Shown: one piece after another, positions 1 through 8,337 of the stretch
Layout of the letters: every line of letters starts with the position of its first letter
Numbering within the stretch: position 1 is the stretch's first letter
Assembly (NCBI GenBank): GCA_007693605.1
Contig: REDG01000060.1
Coordinates: 1-37,005 of the forward strand
Direction of reading: 5' to 3'
Origin: Bradymonadales bacterium
GTDB lineage: Bacteria > Bdellovibrionota > UBA2394
DNA: 37,005 bases
Position numbers and translations under genes: made by a program
The notes under the pieces: generated by a model
What the model was told of the DNA's origin: nothing
Database searches by the model: none
The model's input: only the letters and a program-made list of their open reading frames with translations

Positions 1-96
1 TCTCACAATCAAAACTTCCACGCCTCCTCTGTCAGTTATGTCTCCCTGCGCTAGATCATCCACTATGACTTTTTTGCGCAGTATTGGGGTGTCCAT
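1..96 (-). CDS. possible partial CDS running off the left edge
   Basis: On the minus strand an ATG at 96 opens a frame with no stop to position 1, giving 32 residues that begin MDTPILRKKVIVDDL. No family is recognised. The frame stays open further upstream, so the start is uncertain. Against it: three ATA isoleucine codons in this short stretch, which the neighbours rarely use, and no clear Shine-Dalgarno. If real it would be divergent from the small exported protein to its right. Low confidence because the rest of the frame is outside the window. Confidence 0.25.
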   Translation of the reverse strand, partial: MDTPILRKKVIVDDLAQGDITDRGGVEVLIVR

Positions 97-162
97 GTCC
101 CGCAGGTTCGGGTCAAACCCCCTAGAAGGCCCGAATTTGAGGCATAACAAGCCTTTTCGCCT

Positions 163-471
163 ATGGCACACTTTGTGCATACCTTGTGGAGCATGTTGAA
201 GATGTTCCTTTGCAGTCTCATCGCTACGATCGGTCTCTCCTTGGCTCAGCCTTGCTTTAGTCGGGATCGTCCGGATCGAGATCAAACCCCCTCGAAGCTT
301 TCCCTTTCAAAGGTTTCTGAGGTGATCTCTTATGCGATTTCTGTAGGAATGGAGACCGATGCCACTGAGGTGGAGGACTCTGGCCCGAAAAGTTTCAACT
401 TCTTTCAAGCCCAGATCTTTGACTTCGTCGAGATTAACCAGCATTCCGTTTATCTGACGATGCGCTTCTAA
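163..471 (+). CDS. small exported hypothetical protein
   Basis: The frame encodes 102 residues; ATG codons at 163, 193 and 202 are all possible starts. From the later ATGs the protein opens as a typical signal peptide: MLKMFLCSLIATIGLSLA followed by a charged region. The mature part is short and ends in the aromatic segment HSVYLTMRF, which would suit a last outer-membrane strand, but no family is recognised. Codon use resembles the neighbours. The gene is convergent with the barrel-like gene at 481, with only nine bases between the stops. Function unknown; a chance frame is not excluded. Confidence 0.5.
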   Translation: MAHFVHTLWSMLKMFLCSLIATIGLSLAQPCFSRDRPDRDQTPSKLSLSKVSEVISYAISVGMETDATEVEDSGPKSFNFFQAQIFDFVEINQHSVYLTMRF

Positions 472-480
472 TTTTTTGAT

Positions 481-954
481 TTAAAAGCGTAAAAGACTCA
501 GCTCCAGCACAAGTTCTAGTTCAAAGCGATCATTCTCATTCTGGATGCTGCGGCCACCCAGATCAGCCCATATGGCCCACGACTCCCCCAAGCTTTGCCC
601 CAAGCCGATGCGGTATTGACCCAGAATCGAGTATTGCTTGGGTTGTCGAAGCACCCCAAAGCCAAAGGCAAAGCGAAAGCTCCGACTTCCAAAAAACTCG
701 TAAAAGGCCAGATTCAAAGCCAGACTTTGCCGCCGTTCAGATTCCTTTCTTAAGGGAAAGGAAAATCCGAACTCCAGTTCAGGAGTCATCAAGGAGCTCC
801 GATTTTTCTCAAGAAGATTCAATCGCAATTGAGGGCCGAGCTCTCGATCTCTGGAACTGCCGTTGTCTCGAAAGACGGAGCTTAGCTCAAGCCCCAACGC
901 CTGCGCAAAGCTGGGAATGGAAGCCGACAAGAGAATCAAGAGCAGCAATCTCAT
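481..954 (-). CDS. small outer-membrane beta-barrel-like protein
   Basis: This 157-residue protein starts with a signal peptide (MRLLLLILLSASIPSFAQA). The rest alternates polar and hydrophobic residues, with strands such as SFRFAFGFGVL and QYRIGLGQSL, and ends in LLRF with a C-terminal phenylalanine, as in outer-membrane barrels. I chose the ATG at 954, which has GAGAAG about nine bases upstream. A TTG at 990 in the same frame overlaps the trmB stop (TTGA) and would place twelve extra residues before the signal peptide. Last gene of the leftward pyk-psd-trmB series. No named family recognised; role unknown. Confidence 0.6.
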   Translation of the reverse strand: MRLLLLILLSASIPSFAQALGLELSSVFRDNGSSRDRELGPQLRLNLLEKNRSSLMTPELEFGFSFPLRKESERRQSLALNLAFYEFFGSRSFRFAFGFGVLRQPKQYSILGQYRIGLGQSLGESWAIWADLGGRSIQNENDRFELELVLELSLLRF

Positions 955-986
955 GGGCCCCAGCTTCTCAAGACTTTTACTGCGAA

Positions 987-1634
987 TCAATGAGTCCTTC
1001 GAAATTCCACTGAGAAAACCCGTTGCCGCTTCTTTGAAAAGGTCTCTCGGAAAAGAGTGCTGGGCTCTGATTCAAAGCGATCTGAGCCTTGATAGATGGC
1101 AATTCCAAAGAGTCGATGACGGCTCTGAAGATCCTGAAGCAGCTTCCAGTAAGCGATCGCATCCGATCGGAAGCAGAAGCGCCCTCCCACCTGCAGCGTT
1201 CGAAAGACTTGAAAGAAAAACTCAGCGGTGATCATTCGGTTTTTAGCGTGGCGATCTTTCGGCCAGGGGTCGGGAAACTGAACCCAAAGCTCTGACCAGA
1301 ACTGATCAGGGGATTCTCGAAGGAAATCTCGAATGTCCATGTGTAGGCATCCGCCATGCGGAAAATCTGCCAACTTCTCTGAACTTCGAAATAGTCGCTT
1401 AAATCGAAGATCAATTCCCAGGCCAAATGTGGAAGGAGACTCCGAAAGGCGGCGCTCTAAGAAATGGCCATTACCACAGCCCAAATCCAGAATCCGTTTT
1501 CTGCAAAGCCGCGCTCTTTGAAAAGCAACGGCCGTCGTTCCAAAATTTTTTGGGTGTTCTTCAAAGGCTTTAATATAAGGGTTTTTCAAAGCGGCGACCG
1601 GGCTCGCTCCTTTGAGACTTAGCTGCATCGACAT
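987..1634 (-). CDS. trmB: tRNA (guanine-N7-)-methyltransferase TrmB
   Basis: TrmB methylates N7 of G46 in the tRNA variable loop using S-adenosylmethionine. The 215-residue protein has the Rossmann SAM-binding motif RILDLGCGNGHF near residue 47 and an acidic GIDLRFKR strand after it. It also has the family hallmark VQFPDPWPKDRHAKNR near residue 118 and a FRSDAIAYW segment near 156. Length is normal. The start is ATG 1634, with AGGAG about ten bases upstream; a second ATG two codons later is possible. Four bases separate it from the psd stop, so it is probably co-transcribed with psd and pyk. Confidence 0.95.
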   Translation of the reverse strand: MSMQLSLKGASPVAALKNPYIKAFEEHPKNFGTTAVAFQRARLCRKRILDLGCGNGHFLERRLSESPSTFGLGIDLRFKRLFRSSEKLADFPHGGCLHMDIRDFLRESPDQFWSELWVQFPDPWPKDRHAKNRMITAEFFFQVFRTLQVGGRFCFRSDAIAYWKLLQDLQSRHRLFGIAIYQGSDRFESEPSTLFRETFSKKRQRVFSVEFRRTH

Positions 1635-1638
1635 TCCC

Positions 1639-2397
1639 CTAACACTCCTGCAAGGGAAATCCTAGCTCTAAAGATTCCCCTAGAACTCGAAGCCCTTCCG
1701 CCTTCTCCACCGCAAGTATCACGCTTGAGCCTAGTTCAAAAGCTCCCAGCCTTTCTCCGACTTTCAATTGTTCTTTAAGAGGCCACCAGGGCCCATCTTT
1801 GGCGCACTCTCCAACCGCTGAGCGAATACGAGAGACGCCCATCGCCCCCACACACAACATCAAAACGCGACCATATTGAGGGTGTTGCCAGCGAAAGCTT
1901 AGCCGTTCGTTTTCGGCATAGAGTCTGTTCGACAGAAAGCGTCCCAAGCGATTGACGGGCAAGCTCCGACCACTCACTCGCATCACTTCCAGATGCTCAC
2001 CCGAGGCGGGCGAGTGAAACCAGTGATAGTGTTTGGGTGCTAAATAAAAATTCCAATAGAATCCCCCTTCCAGCTCTGAACACCATTCCGGCAACGATTT
2101 CCAATCGTAATCGATTCCCTTCAGGCTTAATCTTGAATCTTCCACCTTAGAGGGGCCCTCCAGCAAAAAACAATCAACCGGACAGATCAGGCTGGCCGTC
2201 CAGTTCGAGGGCAAAGGCTTGTCCCTCAAAAAGTATTCAGAAAGCTTGCGATGCTCTGGCAATACCGGATCAGAAATTCCGTATAGCCGTCGAAAAATTC
2301 CAATAAAAAGTTGATGAACAACTCCCCAAGGGCCGGAGGCTAAAATCCAAACCAATCGGTTAAAGGCGGGAGAAATAAGAATGAAAAAATACTTCAT
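1639..2397 (-). CDS. psd: phosphatidylserine decarboxylase proenzyme
   Basis: The enzyme converts phosphatidylserine to phosphatidylethanolamine at the inner membrane. The 252-residue proenzyme has a hydrophobic N-terminus, a CPVDC segment at the place of the usual PxDG, and the family motif LAPKHYHWFHSPASG carrying the catalytic histidine. Near the C-terminus is ELGSSVIL, where the common form is LGST. Known family members cleave themselves between Gly and Ser to form a pyruvoyl cofactor; here that would leave a small subunit of about 29 residues. Its ATG overlaps the pyk stop (ATGA), so translation is probably coupled to pyruvate kinase. Confidence 0.92.
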   Translation of the reverse strand: MKYFFILISPAFNRLVWILASGPWGVVHQLFIGIFRRLYGISDPVLPEHRKLSEYFLRDKPLPSNWTASLICPVDCFLLEGPSKVEDSRLSLKGIDYDWKSLPEWCSELEGGFYWNFYLAPKHYHWFHSPASGEHLEVMRVSGRSLPVNRLGRFLSNRLYAENERLSFRWQHPQYGRVLMLCVGAMGVSRIRSAVGECAKDGPWWPLKEQLKVGERLGAFELGSSVILAVEKAEGLRVLGESLELGFPLQEC

Positions 2398-3893
2398 GAG
2401 CTCGTCTGAATTTCATGCACCTTTAACAAATTAGTCGATCCGGGTTTTGCCACTGGAGTGCCAGAGAGCATGACAATTCGGCTGCCCTTCTTCCAAAGTC
2501 GATGCTTTCTAAGAACTTTCTTTGAAAGTCGAGGCATATCGTCGGTATGCTTCAATTGATCCGAAAGCGCAGGGGTCACACCCCAATTCAATGTGAGGCG
2601 GCGACAGATCTTTGGAAGGGGACTCAAGGCAAATATCTTGGGCTTTGGACGAAATTGAGAGACGATTCGGGGGGTTCGCCCCGATTGCGTAAAGGCAACA
2701 ATCGCTGAGGCCTCTAAGCTCTTGGTGCTTTGAACCGCAGCAGCGGTGACCGCTTTCGCCACCGTCGACTTCGCTTCTTTGAGGCGGGCGTTCTGAATCC
2801 GATCGTCATCCTTTGCAAACTCCTCAGTTCTCAACAGAATTCGACTCATGGTTTGAACGCTTTCGACAGGATATCTTCCGGTGGCGGTCTCGGCAGAGAG
2901 CATCACAGCGTCTGAGCCGTCCAACACAGCATTCGCGACATCCGAGGCTTCCGCTCGTGTGGGCCGAGGATTCCAAACCATACTTTCTAGCATCTGAGTC
3001 GCTGTAATCACGATTTTACCGGCGCGATTAGCCGATCGAATGATTTTCTTTTGTAGGGCGGGCACCTGCTCAAGGGGGCATTCGACCCCCAAATCTCCTC
3101 GCGCCACCATCACCCCGTCGGCGGCCTCCAGAATCTCTTCGAGGCAGTGCACCGCATGCTGAGTTTCAATCTTTGCGATCAGGGGAGGAATGTCTCTTGT
3201 GAGGCTCTTGAGATAGCGGCGAACTGCCATCACATCGGACCCATCTGACACAAAACTCAAAGCAATGAAATCAACCTGACTCTTAATCCCGAACTTCAAA
3301 TCGACCCGATCTTTCGGGGTGAGGCAAGAGACGGAAAGTCGAGTGTCCGGAAAGTTCATACCCTTATTGTTCTTCACCGGACCTCCAAAAACCACCTCCG
3401 TGCGAATCTCTCGTCCCTTCACAGAGTTCACTCGAAGCAAAATCAAGCCGTCATCAATCAAGATGCGATGTCCCACTTTGATTTCTTGATGAAGCTTCGA
3501 GTGAGAGCATGAAATTCTTGTTTCAGAGCCGAGACATTTTTCCGTCGTGATCGTCAGTTTTTGTCCGGCCTTTAAATGAACCTCGTCTGATTTTAGTTTT
3601 CCCAATCGAATCTTGGGGCCTTGAATGTCCTGAAGAATTCCGACAAATCGCCCAAGCTCCTCTGATACTTTTCGAACCATATTAATGTTTTCCGCGTGAA
3701 AGGCCTGATCGCCGTGCGAAAAGTTTAGTCTTGCCACATTCATGCCAGAGCGAATGAGCTGACGAATCTTATTGGGAGTCGAAGAGGCCGGCCCCAAGGT
3801 GCCAATGATCTTTGTTTTCTTTTTATCGACTTTCTGAGGGTCCAAGGGCCCAAAGCTTAAATCGATTTCTTCATAAAAGTTTGACTGAAACAA
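2394..3893 (-). CDS. pyk: pyruvate kinase
   Basis: Pyruvate kinase makes pyruvate and ATP from phosphoenolpyruvate and ADP. Family motifs are clear: TKIIGTLGPASS and MNVARLNFSHG near the start, the active-site stretch IAKIETQHAV followed by GVMVARGDLGVE, and TATQMLESM. A C-terminal regulatory-type domain follows. I chose a TTG at 3893 because GGAGAGGAG lies six bases upstream of it (3900-3908). A longer TTG start at 3917 would put that ribosome-binding site inside the gene. The protein is then 499 residues, slightly longer than usual because of about 25 N-terminal residues before the barrel. First gene of a coupled pyk-psd-trmB unit. Confidence 0.96.
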   Translation of the reverse strand: MFQSNFYEEIDLSFGPLDPQKVDKKKTKIIGTLGPASSTPNKIRQLIRSGMNVARLNFSHGDQAFHAENINMVRKVSEELGRFVGILQDIQGPKIRLGKLKSDEVHLKAGQKLTITTEKCLGSETRISCSHSKLHQEIKVGHRILIDDGLILLRVNSVKGREIRTEVVFGGPVKNNKGMNFPDTRLSVSCLTPKDRVDLKFGIKSQVDFIALSFVSDGSDVMAVRRYLKSLTRDIPPLIAKIETQHAVHCLEEILEAADGVMVARGDLGVECPLEQVPALQKKIIRSANRAGKIVITATQMLESMVWNPRPTRAEASDVANAVLDGSDAVMLSAETATGRYPVESVQTMSRILLRTEEFAKDDDRIQNARLKEAKSTVAKAVTAAAVQSTKSLEASAIVAFTQSGRTPRIVSQFRPKPKIFALSPLPKICRRLTLNWGVTPALSDQLKHTDDMPRLSKKVLRKHRLWKKGSRIVMLSGTPVAKPGSTNLLKVHEIQTSS

Positions 3894-3899
3894 GCTCAG

Positions 3900-3908
3900 C
3901 TCCTCTCC
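3900..3908 (-). promoter_or_regulatory. strong ribosome-binding site deciding the pyk start
   Basis: Read on the minus strand this is GGAGAGGAG, six bases before a TTG codon at 3893. It is among the strongest Shine-Dalgarno sequences in the window and supports TTG as the pyruvate kinase start. Confidence 0.6.
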
Positions 3909-3962
3909 AGCAGGCAAAGTTGAGACACGAAAAGATTAATCAATCAGATCCTCTTTCAAAAC

Positions 3963-4994
3963 TCAATAGGGGAGTGTCACAACAAAAACTCGCTCATGAT
4001 CGGGGCGCATCTTAGCCAAGAGACCTAGACTCTCTTCATCTAACTGGATGCTGTGAGCATCTCTTTGCTTCTTCTGACACAAGCCGCAAAAGAACTTTCC
4101 GCCAGATGTCCACCCCATGAGAGATCGAGTTCCTCCCGAGCGAGAAGCTTCTGAGCTGGCTCTCAGCGATTCCAGTCGTTTGATCAAGGTGATCTCTTTG
4201 AGTTTTGCCTCCAAGTGGGGTCCTCCATCAAAGGGGTCGACCGCATTCAAATAAGAAAAACCAATTCGCTCCAAAAGCACCTGCGCTGCTCGGGTGCTTT
4301 CGCCGGTCTTGCCAATCGCGGCCTGTGCTTTTTTAGAGAAGAGGCGAGTGTATACATCCTCTGATGGGAACAGATTTTTGATAAACTCCTTATCCACTCG
4401 AGATCTTCGGTCTGCCTCTTGATAATCAAGGCCCGTGAACCTTTGCCCAAAGGCCTCCCAGAGTTCACTCGTTCCATCGGGGTTGAAGGGGGGGAGAAGC
4501 TCTGCGATCACTCGCTCTTCAAAGCGCTCTGGAAACATTCCCATATAAATGAATCTTCCGTAAGACAGCAGCTTTCCCAAGGCTTTGGGTTTCGAGCGAA
4601 ACTTGGGGTTAAGAATGAGGCCCCCAATCTCTGTGGGTCCATCCTCATCAAACTCAAAGCGGAGCAGTTGGTGCTTTATCTCAATACCGCTGCCAGAATC
4701 CCTTTGCGTCTTTTCAATCACCTGAAGGTAGGTGTGTGGAGAATCAGCGGTTCCATGTTTCGCGAAAACGAGTGAGGCTCCCACACTGGCATTCTGCTCC
4801 AAATCTTCAAGAACAAAGAGGTAAACGGCCTTAGACTTGTCTTTCTCTTGCCCGGCAAAAGAAGCTTCTGAGTGCGAGATAAGGCTCAGCATTTCGCTTG
4901 GTTCTTGAGGGAGATTGCCGGCCGTCCCCAAAGATTTTGCGAGCTCCAAGAGGCTCTCTAGATCTCTTTGTTCCGCCGCTCGAACTACGAACAT
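3963..4994 (-). CDS. astA: arginine N-succinyltransferase (AstA family)
   Basis: AstA proteins transfer succinyl from succinyl-CoA to the alpha-amino group of arginine (sometimes ornithine), the first step of the ammonia-producing succinyltransferase pathway. The 343-residue length is normal. The N-terminus MFVVRAAEQRDLESLLELA, the central TEIGGLILNPKFR, the RVIAELLPPF and FTGLDYQEAD segments and the late AVDPFDGGPHLEA all fit the family. One difference: where the E. coli protein has IGQVHPQT, this one has IGKTGEST, losing a histidine. The start is ATG 4994, with GAGGAG close upstream. It overlaps the M20 deacylase by ten bases and follows an acyl-CoA ligase. No astB, astC, astD or astE is in the window, so the physiological acyl group and pathway are open. 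Confidence 0.83.
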   Translation of the reverse strand: MFVVRAAEQRDLESLLELAKSLGTAGNLPQEPSEMLSLISHSEASFAGQEKDKSKAVYLFVLEDLEQNASVGASLVFAKHGTADSPHTYLQVIEKTQRDSGSGIEIKHQLLRFEFDEDGPTEIGGLILNPKFRSKPKALGKLLSYGRFIYMGMFPERFEERVIAELLPPFNPDGTSELWEAFGQRFTGLDYQEADRRSRVDKEFIKNLFPSEDVYTRLFSKKAQAAIGKTGESTRAAQVLLERIGFSYLNAVDPFDGGPHLEAKLKEITLIKRLESLRASSEASRSGGTRSLMGWTSGGKFFCGLCQKKQRDAHSIQLDEESLGLLAKMRPDHERVFVVTLPY

Positions 4995-6301
4995 AACTCC
5001 TCACAAACTTTTCGATAAAAACAGAAGGCCTTCTCCAACTCTCCAATCTCAATCGACTCATTGGGTTTGTGAATATTTCCATAAGATCGACCGGGCCCGT
5101 GAACGAACACCTGGGCTCCCAGACTCTGATAGAAATAGGCCTCATTGCTTCCAGATTTAGTGATCCAGTTCTGGTCGGGTCTTAGCAGCTTCTTGAGGGC
5201 CGAGCCAAACTCGCAGGCCTTCTCTTGGTAGGCAGCGGGCGCTGTCGAAGAGAGTTGGATTTCAGAACCGGACTCTTGTTGAAGCCAGTCGACCAGTTCG
5301 GTGATGTTCTGATTGGGCAGGTAGCGACATTCGAGCCCGATCTTAAGCAGCCCATCTTCAATCTCTAAGATTGTCCAGGTTGAGGTGGGCTGACTGGGTT
5401 CAAAGATATCCATACCGGGCAAGCTCGAAAGCCAAGTCTGAAATCGAGCATGAATCTGTCTCCACCGAATCAGAGTTGCGCGTGCTTCAGAATCAATCGT
5501 CTTCGTCCCAGCCTGCCACTCAAAGTATCCAGGAATCACATTGATGGCGACACTGCCCGAAGCCCCACCAATCGGGCGCGATGGCTTTTCGATCAAATGA
5601 TCCAGAGCCTTTTCGAGAGCGTTAACACCCTTATGAGGAGAGGATGAATGGGCAGATTGACCTTGAAAAACCATGGGCTTCTGAGGGCTTGAGACTTCTT
5701 CCCAAGAAAACCTTTTCTCTGCCTCAAAGGACAGAAAGCCCTTGTTCGCATAGCAAAGATTTCCTTCAGAAGGTTCTCCCACCAAGGCCCACTCCGGTCG
5801 GACGAAAGCCTTGTCGTGAATCTCTTTGGCTCCCTTCATTCCAACTTCTTCAGAGAAGCTTCCAACAAAATAGGGGAGTCTCTTGATGGATGCTCGATGG
5901 TCATCGAAGTTTAGAAGGGCCTTGATCTTGCAAATCGCATCCGATTTTACATCGGCCGCACCCAGGCCCACAATTTCTTTGGCGTCATGAATTTGAGCTT
6001 GGTAGGGTCCAGACCGCGTCCAATCATTCAAGCGTCCCGGGGGCACGGTGTCCAAGTGAGTGTGTAGAGCCAGTCCGCCTGTCTCAGGAAAGTCGCAGCC
6101 TTTGGGCCACAAAAAAAGAGTTTCATCCACAGAGTCTGGCGCCTTGGGGATGACTTTGGATTCTAGTTTACCCTGGGTCCACTCCAGCAGACTTCGTACG
6201 ACTTCACGATTTCCCAAATGCTTGTCGGAATCACTCGATGAGCAAGAAGCAATACGAAGGACTCTTTGAACCTGTTCTATGATCTCATTTAACTCACTCA
6301 C
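4985..6301 (-). CDS. M20-family amino-acid deacylase (ArgE/DapE-like)
   Basis: This zinc metallohydrolase family removes acyl groups from N-acyl amino acids (ArgE, DapE). The 438-residue protein has the metal-binding motif HTHLDTVPPG (His82, Asp84), the bridging Asp117 in GAADVKSD, the catalytic Glu pair SFSEE (151-152), GEPSE near 176, and a C-terminal metal histidine in NIHKPNE. A lid or dimer domain occupies the middle (QSAHSSSPHKGVNAL). The start is GTG 6301, overlapping the ligase stop as GTGA. Translational coupling to astA suggests its substrate may be an N-acyl arginine or ornithine, but substrate is an inference. Confidence 0.88.
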   Translation of the reverse strand: MSELNEIIEQVQRVLRIASCSSSDSDKHLGNREVVRSLLEWTQGKLESKVIPKAPDSVDETLFLWPKGCDFPETGGLALHTHLDTVPPGRLNDWTRSGPYQAQIHDAKEIVGLGAADVKSDAICKIKALLNFDDHRASIKRLPYFVGSFSEEVGMKGAKEIHDKAFVRPEWALVGEPSEGNLCYANKGFLSFEAEKRFSWEEVSSPQKPMVFQGQSAHSSSPHKGVNALEKALDHLIEKPSRPIGGASGSVAINVIPGYFEWQAGTKTIDSEARATLIRWRQIHARFQTWLSSLPGMDIFEPSQPTSTWTILEIEDGLLKIGLECRYLPNQNITELVDWLQQESGSEIQLSSTAPAAYQEKACEFGSALKKLLRPDQNWITKSGSNEAYFYQSLGAQVFVHGPGRSYGNIHKPNESIEIGELEKAFCFYRKVCEELCS

Positions 6302-8187
6302 ACAAGAACCTTTCGAATTGCCTCTAGGCTTTGACTGTTTTCTGCGACATCTTCGCTGATGGGTTCACCCAGTCGGATCTTGCGAATGAGGGATCTCAAG
6401 ATTTTTCCTGAGCGAGTTTTCGGTAGAGCCTCAACGAAGTACAGACTCTCCGCGCCGAGGGACTTTCCCATTCGTTGAATGATTCGCTTTTTAAGCTCCG
6501 CTTCCACTTTTTCCTTTTCTGTAAGACTCGACTTCAGAACTACAAAGCAATGAACTCCCTCGCCCTTAATGGGATGGGGAATGCCCACCGCCGCCACTTC
6601 AGCGACTCGAGGGTCTTCCATCAGGGCAGATTCATATTCGTTCGGGCCCACCCGTTTGCCTGCAACCTTGATGGTGTCGTCACTTCGCCCCTTTAGAAAC
6701 CACTGTCCGTCAGAGTCAATATAGGCCCAATCTCCGTGATACCAAACTTTGTTTCCAAACCTTTCAAAATAAGTCTGAAGGTAGCGGTCTTTGGATCCTA
6801 AAAAGGCCTTCGTCATCGACGGAAGAGGGGCCAGACAGACCAAGTGTCCAATGCCTTCTGAGACGGCCGTTCCCTCTTCCGACCAAGCCGCAATCTTTAC
6901 GCCTAAGGCGGGGCCTCCAAGCGAGCTGGGCTTTAAGGCTTGCAACAGACTGGGCGCCAGCAGACAGCCCATGATTTCTGTACCTCCAGAGATGTTTATC
7001 ACCGGGCATTTCTTCTTTCCGACCCGTTCAAAGTACCACTGCCAACTCTCATCGTCCCAGGGCTCTCCTGTTGAGCCAAGAATGCGGAGATGAGGAAGAT
7101 CAAGCTGATCGATCAAGGGGTTCCCTTCCTTTTTGAGCACCCGAATGGCTGTAGGAGAGATCCCGAATTGAGTCACATTCGCGTCCTCAAGAATCCGCCA
7201 GATTCGATTGGGATCAGGATAGTCTGGCACTCCCTCGTACAATACGACGCTTGCAGCAAACTGAAGGGCACCACAAAGCTCCCAAGGCCCCATCATCCAT
7301 CCGATATCGGTGTACCAGAAGAAGCGGTCGGATCGACGAACATCGAAATGAAATCGATGCTCCTTTCCTGTGGTGGCCAAAACTCCGAAGTTGGTGTGCA
7401 CACAGGCTTTGGGTTCCCCCGTGGTTCCAGAAGTATACAAGAAGAGGCAAGGCTCTTCGGCTTCAAACGAATGAGGTGGGATGATCTCTTGCTTGGCATG
7501 ACCGCGAAGAAAATCTTCCCTTTCTAAGATAAAATGCTTTTTCAGTTGGGGGCAGGCGGGCCGAATTTCTTTTTCAAAGCTTTCTAGAATCGGAAGCTCC
7601 TTGCCTTTGCGCGTTGTTTTCTTCTGCAGAAAAACAAACTTCGCCTCAGACTGTTGGAGTCGAGCGATCACTGCCTCAGCTCCATAGCCCGAGAAAATCG
7701 GAATCAGGCTCAAGCCCGCTCTCAAGACTCCAAAAAAGCAGGCGACCATCTCAAGACTCATCGGCATGAGAAGAGCCACCCGATCCCCCGGCTGGGCAGC
7801 AGAGTCTTGCAAAAGCTTACAAATATAACTCGATTCTCTCGCGAGGTCTTCGAAGCTCCACTCCACTGCAGGACCTTCTTCGTCAGGGTAGAATCTCAGC
7901 GCCGTTTCTTTGGCCAATGTCGGTAGGTGTCGATCAATGCAGTTGCGCACAATGGAAATTTTTGCGCCTCTCGCCCACTCTGGAAAGGCGAGGTCGCCGG
8001 CCAAGAGTTTCGTATAGGTTTGATCAAATTCTAGATCAATTTCTTTCAAGCATTCTGCCCAGAACCAAGCGGGTTCTTGTTCGGATCGGGCTTGAAGCTC
8101 GGCATAAGAGAGCCCCAGCCTCTTCAGGAAGCTGACCAAATGAGATTCCTGAATCCACGGCGCTTTAGGCTGATAAACAAAGCTCAT
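6298..8187 (-). CDS. AMP-forming acyl-CoA synthetase (acetyl/acetoacetyl-CoA synthetase-like)
   Basis: The enzyme activates a carboxylic acid with ATP to an acyl-adenylate and then to acyl-CoA. The 629 residues carry an N-terminal acetyl-CoA-synthetase-type cap (RNCIDRHL), the phosphate loop YTSGTTGEPKACVHT near residue 251, and NISGGTEIMG. They also carry the hinge-region WYHGDWAYIDSDG and the catalytic lysine motif KTRSGKILR near 594. The SGGTE form is closer to acetoacetyl-CoA synthetase than to the WWQTE of classical acetyl-CoA synthetase, so the substrate is uncertain. It is the first gene of an operon with the M20 deacylase (GTGA overlap) and astA, and could supply their acyl-CoA. The 150 bp upstream holds the divergent promoter region shared with the GLUG lipoprotein. 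Confidence 0.9.
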   Translation of the reverse strand: MSFVYQPKAPWIQESHLVSFLKRLGLSYAELQARSEQEPAWFWAECLKEIDLEFDQTYTKLLAGDLAFPEWARGAKISIVRNCIDRHLPTLAKETALRFYPDEEGPAVEWSFEDLARESSYICKLLQDSAAQPGDRVALLMPMSLEMVACFFGVLRAGLSLIPIFSGYGAEAVIARLQQSEAKFVFLQKKTTRKGKELPILESFEKEIRPACPQLKKHFILEREDFLRGHAKQEIIPPHSFEAEEPCLFLYTSGTTGEPKACVHTNFGVLATTGKEHRFHFDVRRSDRFFWYTDIGWMMGPWELCGALQFAASVVLYEGVPDYPDPNRIWRILEDANVTQFGISPTAIRVLKKEGNPLIDQLDLPHLRILGSTGEPWDDESWQWYFERVGKKKCPVINISGGTEIMGCLLAPSLLQALKPSSLGGPALGVKIAAWSEEGTAVSEGIGHLVCLAPLPSMTKAFLGSKDRYLQTYFERFGNKVWYHGDWAYIDSDGQWFLKGRSDDTIKVAGKRVGPNEYESALMEDPRVAEVAAVGIPHPIKGEGVHCFVVLKSSLTEKEKVEAELKKRIIQRMGKSLGAESLYFVEALPKTRSGKILRSLIRKIRLGEPISEDVAENSQSLEAIRKVLV

Positions 8188-8337
8188 AAACTACGAGGCC
8201 TAGCTTAAGGAATTTGCTGAGAACTACGAAGTGCTTTTCATAGCTCTTTCTAGAAGGCCTTCAGAATCCAAAATTAGGGGCTTTCGCTTGGCCTAAGCCT
8301 TGCAAGCTTTATTTGCAGTGCTGAGGGCCTAGAGAGT

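Noticed and set aside
100..125. T-arm-like string GGTTCGGGTCAAACCCCC suggesting a tRNA end
   Set aside because: No matching acceptor, D or anticodon arms upstream, and the loop does not follow the T-loop consensus.
7090..7527. 145-residue open frame on the plus strand
   Set aside because: Lies antisense inside the acyl-CoA synthetase, which has clear family motifs throughout this stretch.
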